A DNA stretch of 64,000 nt from Flavobacterium sp. (lineage in GTDB: Bacteria; Bacteroidota; Bacteroidia; Flavobacteriales; Flavobacteriaceae). Of this stretch, positions 53,559 to 61,209 are shown one piece after another. Position 1 is the stretch's first letter. Every line of letters starts with the position of its first letter. The notes below the pieces were generated by a model that worked only from the letters and a program-made list of their open reading frames with translations, had not been told where the DNA came from and did not search any database. The stretch lies in contig NZ_JAQSDH010000033.1 of NCBI RefSeq assembly GCF_029945805.1, positions 62,001 to 126,000 of the forward strand. The letters run 5' to 3'. The position numbers and the translations under genes were made by a program.

Positions 53559-54377
53559 CTAATACTGTTCATTCGCATTCGGAAAATCTTTCGATTTCAC
53601 ATCCGCAACATAATTTCCAATCGCTTTTGTCATTTGCTCGTACAAATCTAAATAACGGCGCAAAAATCTAGGACTAAACTCGTTGTTCATGCCGAGCATG
53701 TCGTGAATTACCAAAACCTGTCCGTCAACACCGCCACCAGCCCCAATCCCAATTACAGGAATAGAGATTGTTTTAGCAACTTTCTCAGCTAAACTCGCTG
53801 GAATCTTTTCCAAAACCAAGGCAAAGCAACCTAATTTTTCTAATAATTTAGCATCTTCAATCAATTGTTCCGCTTCTGCATCTTCTTTAGCGCGTACGGT
53901 ATAAGTTCCAAATTTGTATATAGATTGCGGTGTCAAACCTAAATGTCCCATAACGGGAATTCCGGCGTTCAAAATGCGTTTGATACTTTCTTTAATTTCA
54001 CTTCCACCTTCTAATTTCACAGCATGACCGCCACTTTCTTTCATGATTCTAATGGCAGAACGCAAAGCTTCTTTAGGATCCGATTGGTAACTTCCGAAAG
54101 GCAAATCTACCACAACCAAAGCACGTTCAATAGCACGAACCACGCCTGAAGCATGATAAATCATTTGGTCTAAAGTTATAGGCAAAGTAGTTTCATGACC
54201 CGCCATAACATTACTTGCAGAATCACCAACTAAAATCACATCCACACCAGCAGAATCCACAATTTTAGCCATGGTATAATCGTATGCCGTAAGCATAGAA
54301 ATTTTTTCGCCATTGGCTTTCATATCAAACAATGACTTAGTTGTAATCCTTTTATAATCTTTTTTTGCTGTAGACAT
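53559..54377 (-). CDS. panB: 3-methyl-2-oxobutanoate hydroxymethyltransferase
   Basis: A 272-residue PanB, which makes ketopantoate from 2-oxoisovalerate and 5,10-methylene-tetrahydrofolate, the first step of pantothenate and CoA synthesis. Diagnostic motifs are [68 protein letters not shown] and [24 protein letters not shown]. These contain the metal and substrate residues, and all are intact. It has the usual size. The start [16 protein letters not shown] matches Bacteroidota homologues. Confidence 0.96.
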   Translation of the reverse strand: MSTAKKDYKRITTKSLFDMKANGEKISMLTAYDYTMAKIVDSAGVDVILVGDSASNVMAGHETTLPITLDQMIYHASGVVRAIERALVVVDLPFGSYQSDPKEALRSAIRIMKESGGHAVKLEGGSEIKESIKRILNAGIPVMGHLGLTPQSIYKFGTYTVRAKEDAEAEQLIEDAKLLEKLGCFALVLEKIPASLAEKVAKTISIPVIGIGAGGGVDGQVLVIHDMLGMNNEFSPRFLRRYLDLYEQMTKAIGNYVADVKSKDFPNANEQY

Positions 54378-54524
54378 ATCCTTTAGTTTTGATGCGGTAA
54401 AAGTATAAAATCTATTTGTCTTAAATCAAAATTCAACAGAGTATGCTTAAATTATACTATTTTTGTGCCATCTTGATTAGGAGCGAAAGGTTCGGGCTTG
54501 GATTAAACCATATTCCTGCTTTAG

Positions 54525-54545
54525 TTTATCCTGAGCTTGTCGAAG
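54525..54545. repeat. Short dispersed repeat (CCTGAGCTTGTCGAAG)
   Basis: The sequence CCTGAGCTTGTCGAAG (54530-54545) is the core of a short intergenic repeat familiar from many bacterial genomes. Its minus-strand translation gives the tell-tale LRQAQDKL that shows up in spurious ORFs. A related stretch lies at 56568-56593. Confidence 0.5.
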
Positions 54546-54554
54546 TGTTCCAAT

Positions 54555-54587
54555 ATCTTTATCAAAGTAAAAAACTTTGATAAAGAT
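54555..54587. repeat. Perfect 14-bp inverted repeat upstream of the NtrC-like gene
   Basis: ATCTTTATCAAAGT (54555-54568), a five-A loop, then ACTTTGATAAAGAT (54574-54587). It has no T tract, so it is not a normal terminator. It lies 89 bases before the ATG at 54676. Confidence 0.7.
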
Positions 54588-54675
54588 GATTTCCACTGCA
54601 ATCAGGGCTATCGAGTAAACCATAAAATTAGAATCACATCGAGAGCGATCGGGGTGAAAATCGAAACATACAAGT

Positions 54676-55839
54676 ATGCCCAAAATTTTAATTATCGAAG
54701 ACGAATTGTCAATCCGGAGAGTATTAATCAAAATACTTTCTGAAGAAAGCAGTGCCTATATTTTAGACGAGGCAGAAGACGGAAAAATAGGTTTTGAAAA
54801 AATCAAAAATGAAGATTATGATTTGGTTCTTTGCGACATCAAAATGCCAAAAATGAACGGCGAAGAATTGCTCGAAGCGGTTAAGAAAATCAAGCCCGAG
54901 ATTCCGATGGTAATGCTTTCAGGTCACGGCGATTTAGAAACTGCCGTCAACACGATGCGTCTTGGAGCCTTTGATTACATCTCAAAGCCACCCGATTTGA
55001 ATCGGTTACTGAATACTGTGCGGAATGCATTAGACAAAAAGCAACTGGTCGTTGAAAATAAAATACTAAAGAAAAAAGTTTCTCGAAACTACGAAATAAT
55101 TGGCGAAAGCGAACCAATTCAACAAATCAATCTTATGATTGAGAAGGTTGCGTTGACCGATGCCAGAGTTTTAATAACGGGTCCCAATGGAACCGGAAAA
55201 GAATTGGTAGCCCATCAACTGCATGAAAAAAGCGAACGAGCTGCTGCACCCATGATTGAAGTCAATTGCGCTGCCATTCCATCCGAATTGATTGAAAGCG
55301 AATTATTCGGACACGTAAAAGGGGCGTTTACTTCTGCCATTAAAGATAGAGCTGGTAAATTTGAAGCTGCTGATGGCGGAACGATTTTTCTAGATGAAAT
55401 TGGCGACATGAGTCTTTCGGCGCAAGCGAAAGTATTACGTGCATTGCAAGAAAGTTTAATTCAAAGAGTGGGTGCCGATAAAGACATCAAGATCAATGTT
55501 AGAGTTATCGCAGCAACCAATAAAGACTTAAAAAAAGAAATTGCAGAAGGTCGCTTTCGTGAAGATTTGTATCACCGATTAGCCGTAATTTTAATCAAAG
55601 TGCCTTCGTTGAACGACAGAAGAAGTGATATTCCATTGTTAATTACTCATTTTTCTACTAAAATTGCAGAAGAACAAGGAAATGTTGCAAAGGCTTTCTC
55701 GGATAAGGCAATCAAATTGCTACAAGAATACGATTGGACAGGAAATATCCGCGAACTTCGAAATGTGGTGGAACGTTTAATAATCCTTGGTGGAACCGAA
55801 ATTTCAGAAACAGATGTGAACTTGTTTGCATCCAAATAA
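54676..55839 (+). CDS. NtrC-like sigma-54 response regulator lacking the C-terminal HTH
   Basis: A 387-residue regulator. The receiver (1-120) has the acidic pair E8/D9, phospho-acceptor D54 in LVLCDIKMPKMNG and the lysine in YISKPPD. The sigma-54 AAA+ domain (about 140-365) has Walker A GPNGTGKE (169-176), the sigma-54 contact loop GAFTSA (216-221, normally GAFTGA) and Walker B GTIFLDEIG (235-243). The protein ends 22 residues after NIRELRNVVERLIIL, so the Fis-type DNA-binding domain is absent. It probably activates RpoN-dependent promoters from solution or has another role. No kinase gene is adjacent. Confidence 0.92.
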   Translation: MPKILIIEDELSIRRVLIKILSEESSAYILDEAEDGKIGFEKIKNEDYDLVLCDIKMPKMNGEELLEAVKKIKPEIPMVMLSGHGDLETAVNTMRLGAFDYISKPPDLNRLLNTVRNALDKKQLVVENKILKKKVSRNYEIIGESEPIQQINLMIEKVALTDARVLITGPNGTGKELVAHQLHEKSERAAAPMIEVNCAAIPSELIESELFGHVKGAFTSAIKDRAGKFEAADGGTIFLDEIGDMSLSAQAKVLRALQESLIQRVGADKDIKINVRVIAATNKDLKKEIAEGRFREDLYHRLAVILIKVPSLNDRRSDIPLLITHFSTKIAEEQGNVAKAFSDKAIKLLQEYDWTGNIRELRNVVERLIILGGTEISETDVNLFASK

Positions 55840-55848
55840 AATAGGGAT

Positions 55849-55897
55849 AAGGGATAAGGCAAAAGTCTACTCCCTTTTCCCTTTTAACTTATCCCTT
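55849..55897. repeat. Inverted repeat between the regulator and helicase genes
   Basis: AAGGGATAAG (55849-55858) is the inverse of CTTATCCCTT (55888-55897). The left arm is part of a tandem AGGGATA pair (55843-55856). It fills most of the 62-base spacer and ends 4 bases before the ATG. Confidence 0.55.
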
Positions 55898-55901
55898 TAC
55901 A

Positions 55902-56528
55902 ATGAATTTAAAAAAAATAAACCTAAATCTCCAGAACGCACTAATTGAGCACGGTTTAACCGAAGCTAACGAAATGCAACAGCAAACGTTTTCAACAATT
56001 AAAAGCGGTGCCGATGCTGTCATACAATCGGGTCCTGGAACCGGAAAAACAACTACTATTGTTTTGAACGTCATTCAAAAATTAGAAAAAACTTTAGACG
56101 AAAGTACACGGGCCTTAATCATTGTAGAAACTAAGGAAAAAGTAATCGAAATGGAAGAATTGTTCCTGCAATATGGAACGTATACCGATTTGAGTATTCT
56201 AGGAGTTCACGAGAAAGGCGACATCGATTACGATAAAAATGTAGTTTCGATGGGATTGGATATTCTTATTGGAACACCCAACAAAATCAACGCCATGTTT
56301 GCTTCCGCCGGATTTAATAGCAATACCATAAAACTTTTAGTAGTTGATGATGCTGATGTTTTATTCAGAATCAGAATGGATGCCATTGTGCACCGTTTGT
56401 CAAACAGTATTGAAAAAACACAACGCTTGTTCTTTTGTTCCCAAATTACCGAAAGGGTAGAATCACTAGCCGATAAAATAATGATTGAACCCGTTTTTTT
56501 TGAAATGGATGGGGAAGACGAAGCGTAG
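55902..56528 (+). CDS. Single-domain degenerate DEAD-box helicase-like protein
   Basis: A 208-residue protein that corresponds to only the first RecA domain of a DEAD-box helicase. A Q-motif-like GLTEANEMQQQTF precedes the P-loop GPGTGKTT (44-51). Motif Ib-like GTPNKI is present; motif II is VDDADVL (DDAD, 149-152) in place of DEAD; motif III SAT is replaced by SQI. The second RecA domain needed for unwinding is missing. There is no frameshift in the downstream spacer and the C-terminus FFEMDGEDEA is acidic, so it appears to be a complete small protein. ATP binding or RNA binding without helicase activity is plausible. Confidence 0.8.
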   Translation: MNLKKINLNLQNALIEHGLTEANEMQQQTFSTIKSGADAVIQSGPGTGKTTTIVLNVIQKLEKTLDESTRALIIVETKEKVIEMEELFLQYGTYTDLSILGVHEKGDIDYDKNVVSMGLDILIGTPNKINAMFASAGFNSNTIKLLVVDDADVLFRIRMDAIVHRLSNSIEKTQRLFFCSQITERVESLADKIMIEPVFFEMDGEDEA

Positions 56529-56567
56529 TCAGAAGTCAGAATTTAGAAATCAGAAACCACTAAAAAA

Positions 56568-56593
56568 TGTCATGCTGAGTTTGAAGAGGTGCC
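56568..56593. repeat. Short dispersed repeat (TGTCATGCTGAG type)
   Basis: TGTCATGCTGAG followed by TTTGAAGAGGTGCC resembles the widespread short intergenic repeat family seen also at 54525-54545. It lies in the leader of the DUF2007 gene. Identification is from memory. Confidence 0.4.
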
Positions 56594-56599
56594 ACAAAT

Positions 56600-56634
56600 A
56601 AATCGTAAATTGTAATTCGTAAATCATAAATAAA
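56600..56634 (+). repeat. Heptamer array before the DUF2007 gene
   Basis: Five 7-mers in a row: AAATCGT, AAATTGT, AATTCGT, AAATCAT, AAATAAA. The ATG at 56636 follows after one base. Confidence 0.7.
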
Positions 56635-56635
56635 A

Positions 56636-56851
56636 ATGGGTCTAATTAAAATATTTTCAGGAGAAGAAATTCTAGCAGTAGGTTTAAAAGAAAGACTAGA
56701 AGAATCAAATATTAACGTTGTTATTAGAGACAATAATCAGGCAAATGTTTTGCCTAGTATTCAAACGGCAAAAGCGGTCGAATTGTTCATTCAAGAAGTT
56801 GATTTCGGTAAAGCCAATCCTATTATTGAAGAGTTTAGGTTGAGTATTTAA
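56636..56851 (+). CDS. DUF2007 small protein
   Basis: A 71-residue protein with the DUF2007 pattern: an N-terminal strand (LIKIFSGEEILAVGLKERLEE) that looks like the start of a ferredoxin-like alpha/beta fold, VIRDNNQANVLPS in the middle, and VELFIQEVDFGKANPIIEEF at the end. Homologues are thought to be small signal-transducing or metal-binding proteins, but no function is established. It is followed 16 bases on by the alpha/beta hydrolase gene. Confidence 0.82.
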   Translation: MGLIKIFSGEEILAVGLKERLEESNINVVIRDNNQANVLPSIQTAKAVELFIQEVDFGKANPIIEEFRLSI

Positions 56852-56867
56852 CAATCAAAACGTCGGG

Positions 56868-57677
56868 ATGCGAACAGTACAATTTGTTTTTAAATATCTT
56901 CTGTCTTTTTTTGGAATCATTTATCTTTTGTATGCGTCCTACGTTTATATCAATCAGGAAGAAATGATTTTCGTAGCATCCAAATTGCCTAAAGAATATA
57001 AATTTGACTTTAAACAAAATTTTGAAGAGCTTACTATTACTTCTTTCGATGATAAAAAACTTAACGGTTTATTGTTTAAAACACCAAATCCGAAAGGCTT
57101 GATTTTTTATTTGCACGGAAATGCAGGAGCTTTAGATTCCTGGGGAGAAATTGCCACTATTTACACTGATTTGGGTTATGATATTTTCATTCTAGATTAC
57201 CGAGGCTACGGTAAAAGCGAAGGTGAAATCGACAATCAAGACCAATTTTATAAAGATATTTCATTTGCGTATAAGAATTTAGCGAAGCGATACAATCAAA
57301 ATAAAATCATCATTATTGGTTATTCAATTGGAACTGGTGGGGCGACATATTTGGCATCAAATCAGAATCCGAAACAACTCATACTTCAGGCACCATATTA
57401 TAATTTCTTAGAATTTTCAAGTTCTAGAGTGCCATTTTTTCCCAACTTTTTAAAGAAATTTACCTTTGAAACGAATAAGTATTTTGCAAAAGTTAAAGCC
57501 CCAATTTATGTTTTTCATGGCTCAGAAGATCGTTTGATTTCTTTTGATAATTCAGTTCGACTTAAAAAGCTATTCAAGCCAACCGATAGTTTATTTACAT
57601 TGGAGCATCAAGGGCATACAGGAATTAATGATAACCCTGATTATCAAGAAAAACTCAAAGAAATTTTAAATCATTAG
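56868..57677 (+). CDS. Membrane-anchored alpha/beta hydrolase
   Basis: A 269-residue hydrolase. An N-terminal hydrophobic segment (VFKYLLSFFGIIYLLYASYVYI) anchors it, followed by a short link and the alpha/beta fold: oxyanion HG in FYLHGNAGALDSWG, LDYRGYGKSEGE, nucleophile elbow GYSIGTG, acid D in HGSEDRLISF and histidine in EHQGHTG. All three catalytic residues are present. It belongs with the ABHD13/BEM46-like group. The substrate is unknown. It sits in a tight row with the DUF2007 and cupin genes. Confidence 0.9.
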   Translation: MRTVQFVFKYLLSFFGIIYLLYASYVYINQEEMIFVASKLPKEYKFDFKQNFEELTITSFDDKKLNGLLFKTPNPKGLIFYLHGNAGALDSWGEIATIYTDLGYDIFILDYRGYGKSEGEIDNQDQFYKDISFAYKNLAKRYNQNKIIIIGYSIGTGGATYLASNQNPKQLILQAPYYNFLEFSSSRVPFFPNFLKKFTFETNKYFAKVKAPIYVFHGSEDRLISFDNSVRLKKLFKPTDSLFTLEHQGHTGINDNPDYQEKLKEILNH

Positions 57678-57695
57678 TGTAAACAATACAATAAG

Positions 57696-58049
57696 ATGAG
57701 AGCATTCAGAATTCAAAATGACAATTTCGGAAATTCCTATTTTGAAGAAGGTAGTTTGCCAGAATACTTCAGTATGGATTGCGAACGTTTTATCATTCAG
57801 ACTAAGGTAGAAGAGTATCAAAAACACCAACATGTGGCACCTCGCTATCAATATGTGGTAACTTTAAAAGGCAAACTCCGATTTACAACGTCTGACGGGA
57901 AACAATTTGTTTTAGAACCAGGAATTATTTTAATCGCTGAAGACATTCACGGTGAAGGACATTCTTGGGAATTAATTGAAGGTGACGAATGGCATAGGGT
58001 TGATATCATTCCCAATCGAAATGCCGAGGATCATTTTAGTGTCGATTAA
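57696..58049 (+). CDS. Small cupin-like protein
   Basis: A 117-residue protein of mostly beta structure. HQHVAPRYQYVVTLKGKLRFTTSDGKQFVLEPGIILIAEDIHGEGHSWELIEGDEWHRVDI has the order of a single cupin barrel: a histidine-rich first motif, a glycine turn, PG, and a second motif with histidines. It may bind a metal or small ligand. No specific function is evident. It lies 18 bases after the hydrolase gene and its stop overlaps the stop of the convergent MFS gene by four bases. Confidence 0.75.
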   Translation: MRAFRIQNDNFGNSYFEEGSLPEYFSMDCERFIIQTKVEEYQKHQHVAPRYQYVVTLKGKLRFTTSDGKQFVLEPGIILIAEDIHGEGHSWELIEGDEWHRVDIIPNRNAEDHFSVD

Positions 58050-59272
58050 TTTCTAAAAATCTTCAACTGACTAACCAAAATCGTAATAAAGAGTCCGAAA
58101 ACCCCAATAATAGCGAAAGAATATTTTAAACTTGTCAATTCCGCAATGAATCCAATTAACGGCGGGCCCATTAAAAATCCAAGGAAACTGATACTGGATA
58201 CAATGGTCAACGCAATACTGGTTGGTACTTTTTCATTCTTTCCAGCAACACTGATTATTATCGGAACCACATTTGAAACCCCAAAACCAACCATCATAAA
58301 GGCAATCGTACACGGAATCAAATAAGGAAACAAAACGGCGGTATACAATCCGCAGGAAATTATAATTCCACTTGTCATAAGTACTTTTCGAGCACCGTAT
58401 TTTCTAACTAAAATGTCACTCAAAAATCGACCACAAGCCATACTAATCATAAAAGTAGTGTAGCCTAAAACGACTAATGCTCCGGGTGCTTTAATGATGT
58501 CTTTAAAATAAACACCACTCCAGTCAAACATTACTCCTTCACTTGCCATTCCGCAAAAGCACACAACACCTAACCAAATCAAAGTCATATCCGGATTTTT
58601 GATAAAGGAGTAGTTGGATTGTTCGCCCTTTTTCTTGACTTTGGCTTTAATAATGAATTTGTAGTTGAATAAAACAATTAATAATGTAAAAACAAAAGCC
58701 ACCCAAAAGTGTTGGTATGGCGTTAGCTCTATGGCTAGCATAAATAAACTCGTCACAGCACCAAAAAAACCGGCCAAACTCCAAGAGCCATGAAACGAAC
58801 CCATTATGGGCTTTTCAAAAAGCTGTTGGGTATAAACACCTTGAGTATTGACTGCGATATTGCAAAAATTTCCAAAAAAACCAAAAAGAAATAACCCTAA
58901 AGCCAATTGCCACTTTACGGTTGCTAATCCTAATAAAGTCAGACAAAAAGCATATACCGGTAAAGCCATGATTACAATATTCCGGCTTCCGTACTTGGCA
59001 ACAATTCTACCTGAAAAAGGCATTCCAATAAGCTGACCAACGGGTAAAGCGAATAAAAGTGTTCCGAGTCCGGCTTCGCTTAATTGTAGCATCGATTTGA
59101 TGTCGGGAATCCGGCTTGCCCAAGTAGCAAAACAGAATCCCATCCCAAAAAAGAATAGAGAAGTAGCTAATCGTACTCTGTTTAAATACGATTGTTTTGC
59201 ATTCCGATAGCTTTTTTTGATCTTGGCTTTGGGTAAAATTTTCTCTAAAAAACTGTAGTCTATTAATGGCAT
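58046..59272 (-). CDS. MFS transporter (YbjJ/FucP-like)
   Basis: A 408-residue 12-segment carrier. The first membrane part is RVRLATSLFFFGMGFCFATWASRIPDIKSMLQLSEAGLGTLLFALPVGQLIGMPFSGRIVAKYGSR, typical of the YbjJ-like branch, with the MFS A-type loop GRIVAKYGSRN and a second loop DILVRKYGARKV. The substrate is unknown; some relatives export sugars or drugs. ATG 59272 (MPLIDYSFLEKIL) is preferred; earlier in-frame ATGs at 59323 and 59350 would add an unconserved 17-26 residues. Confidence 0.85.
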   Translation of the reverse strand: MPLIDYSFLEKILPKAKIKKSYRNAKQSYLNRVRLATSLFFFGMGFCFATWASRIPDIKSMLQLSEAGLGTLLFALPVGQLIGMPFSGRIVAKYGSRNIVIMALPVYAFCLTLLGLATVKWQLALGLFLFGFFGNFCNIAVNTQGVYTQQLFEKPIMGSFHGSWSLAGFFGAVTSLFMLAIELTPYQHFWVAFVFTLLIVLFNYKFIIKAKVKKKGEQSNYSFIKNPDMTLIWLGVVCFCGMASEGVMFDWSGVYFKDIIKAPGALVVLGYTTFMISMACGRFLSDILVRKYGARKVLMTSGIIISCGLYTAVLFPYLIPCTIAFMMVGFGVSNVVPIIISVAGKNEKVPTSIALTIVSSISFLGFLMGPPLIGFIAELTSLKYSFAIIGVFGLFITILVSQLKIFRN

Positions 59273-59442
59273 ATTTTCTTTTATTCTGATTGAATGCTTA
59301 AAATTAACCAAATCCTGTCGCATAGAAAAGGATAAAATGAAGTTGTTCATCTTATTGATTCATTACAACGTTATTGTTGTCAAATTGCAATTAAAATTAA
59401 TAAGAAAAGACTCGTTTACAAAATCATTTTCAAATTTTCAAA

Positions 59443-59472
59443 TTGTCTCATTTCTAAATTACACTATCTTTG
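59443..59472 (+). promoter_or_regulatory. Promoter of the ABC-F gene
   Basis: TTG (59443-59445) is followed after 19 bases by TATCTTTG (59465-59472), an exact flavobacterial match. The leader then consists almost wholly of the nonamer array at 59482-59525. Confidence 0.6.
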
Positions 59473-59481
59473 CCGCTTCAA

Positions 59482-59525
59482 AAAATCTAAGTAGTCTAAT
59501 TAATCTAAGAAGTCTAACAATCTAA
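59482..59525 (+). repeat. Nonamer TCTAA array abutting the ABC-F start codon
   Basis: AAAATCTAA, GTAGTCTAA, TTAATCTAA, GAAGTCTAA and CAATCTAA run directly into ATG 59526. Phrases are shared with the arrays at 53138-53165 and 53519-53558. Confidence 0.75.
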
Positions 59526-61160
59526 ATGATAACAGTTAACGACATAGCCGTAGAATTTGGCGGTACAACTCTTTTTAGCGAAGTAACTTTCGCCATCAAT
59601 GAAAATGATAAAATTGCCTTAATGGGCAAAAACGGTGCGGGTAAATCAACTTTACTTAAAATTGTCGCCGGAGAAAGTAAACCTTCACGCGGATCAATTT
59701 CTGCACCAAAAGAAGCTGTGATAGCCTATTTACCGCAACATTTATTGGCTGCCGATAATTGTACAGTGATGGAAGAAGCATCCAAAGCATTTGCCGAAGT
59801 CTTCAAAATGAAAGATGAAATTGATGGTATTAATGAGCAGTTAACTATTCGTACCGATTACGAAAGTGACGCCTACATGAAACTCATTGAACGCGTTTCT
59901 GAATTGAGTGAAAAGTTTTATTCTATTGAAGAAGTGAACTACGAAGCCGAAATTGAAAAGGTTTTGAAAGGTTTAGGATTTGAAAGAGAAGATTTCAATC
60001 GTCCCACATCTGAGTTTTCTGGTGGATGGAGAATGCGTATCGAATTGGCTAAAATTCTATTAAAACAACCCGATTTGATTTTATTGGATGAGCCTACGAA
60101 TCACTTGGATATGGATAGTATCCAATGGTTGGAAGATTTCTTGATCAATCAGGCGAAAGCCGTAATGGTCATTTCTCACGATAGAGCCTTCGTTGATAAT
60201 ATCACCAACAGAACCATCGAAGTTACCATGGGAAGAATCTACGATTACAAAGCCAAGTATTCTCATTATTTAGAATTGCGTAAAGACAGAAGGGTGCACC
60301 AACAAAAAGCGTACGACGAACAACAACGATTTATTGCCGACAATCAGACTTTCATTGATCGATTTAGAGGTACATTTTCTAAAACCGATGCAGTACAATC
60401 GCGCGTTCGAATGTTAGAAAAAATTGTACCCATTGAAGTGGATGAAATCGATAATTCGGCTTTGAAATTAAAGTTTCCACCATCCATTCGTTCCGGACAA
60501 TATCCGGTAATTGTTCGCGATTTGGAAAAATCATATGGAGAACATCTTATTTTTAAAGATGCCAATATGGTCATTGAACGCGGTCAGAAAGTAGCTTTCG
60601 TCGGAAAAAATGGTGAAGGAAAATCGACGATGATTAAAGCCATCATGAAGGAAATTGAAATCAACAGCGGAAACGTTGAGGTGGGGCACAATTCACAAAT
60701 TGGTTATTTTGCCCAGAATCAAGCTTCTTTATTAGATGGAAATGCTACGATATTTGAAACCATAGATAATATTGCTGTTGGTGATGTTCGTACCCAAATC
60801 AAAAATATTCTAGGCGCTTTTATGTTTCATGGCGATGATGTTCAGAAGAAAGTGAAAGTGCTTTCGGGCGGAGAAAAAACGCGTTTGGCCATGATTAAAT
60901 TGTTGTTGGAACCCGTTAATCTATTAATTCTGGATGAGCCTTCGAATCACTTAGACATGAAAACTAAAGATATCATTAAAGAAGCGTTGAAAGATTTTGA
61001 TGGAACTTTAATTTTAGTTTCTCATGATCGTGATTTCCTTGACGGTTTGGCCGAAAAAGTCTTTGAATTTGGAAATAAACGTGTAAAAGAACATTTTGAA
61101 GACATTAAAGGGTTTTTGGCACATAAAAAAATGTTAAGCTTAAAAGAGATCGAGAAATAA
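59526..61160 (+). CDS. ABC-F family ATPase (YkpA/YbiT-like)
   Basis: A 544-residue soluble protein of two fused ABC ATPase domains without membrane segments. The first has Walker A GKNGAGKST, signature FSGGWRMRIELAK and Walker B LILLDEPTNHLD. The second has GKNGEGKST, LSGGEKTRLAM and LLILDEPSNHLD. The inter-domain linker (about 245-320; HYLELRKDRRVHQQKAYDEQQ) is the P-site tRNA-interaction motif type. ABC-F proteins act on the ribosome as translation factors. Both ATP sites are intact. The gene has its own promoter-like sequence. Confidence 0.94.
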   Translation: MITVNDIAVEFGGTTLFSEVTFAINENDKIALMGKNGAGKSTLLKIVAGESKPSRGSISAPKEAVIAYLPQHLLAADNCTVMEEASKAFAEVFKMKDEIDGINEQLTIRTDYESDAYMKLIERVSELSEKFYSIEEVNYEAEIEKVLKGLGFEREDFNRPTSEFSGGWRMRIELAKILLKQPDLILLDEPTNHLDMDSIQWLEDFLINQAKAVMVISHDRAFVDNITNRTIEVTMGRIYDYKAKYSHYLELRKDRRVHQQKAYDEQQRFIADNQTFIDRFRGTFSKTDAVQSRVRMLEKIVPIEVDEIDNSALKLKFPPSIRSGQYPVIVRDLEKSYGEHLIFKDANMVIERGQKVAFVGKNGEGKSTMIKAIMKEIEINSGNVEVGHNSQIGYFAQNQASLLDGNATIFETIDNIAVGDVRTQIKNILGAFMFHGDDVQKKVKVLSGGEKTRLAMIKLLLEPVNLLILDEPSNHLDMKTKDIIKEALKDFDGTLILVSHDRDFLDGLAEKVFEFGNKRVKEHFEDIKGFLAHKKMLSLKEIEK

Positions 61161-61209
61161 ACAACTATATTTCCAAAGTTATGGCAGCATAGCCTCAAAA
61201 AATAAAGTT

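Noticed and set aside
54477..54731. 84-codon minus-strand frame and the overlapping plus-strand frame 54537-54743
   Set aside because: They run through a dispersed repeat and the 14-bp inverted repeat and overlap the NtrC-like gene start. LRQAQDKL is a known sign of translated repeat.
59273..59350. N-terminal extension of the YbjJ-like transporter
   Set aside because: The added residues are not conserved in type and precede a good ATG at 59272; cannot be fully excluded.
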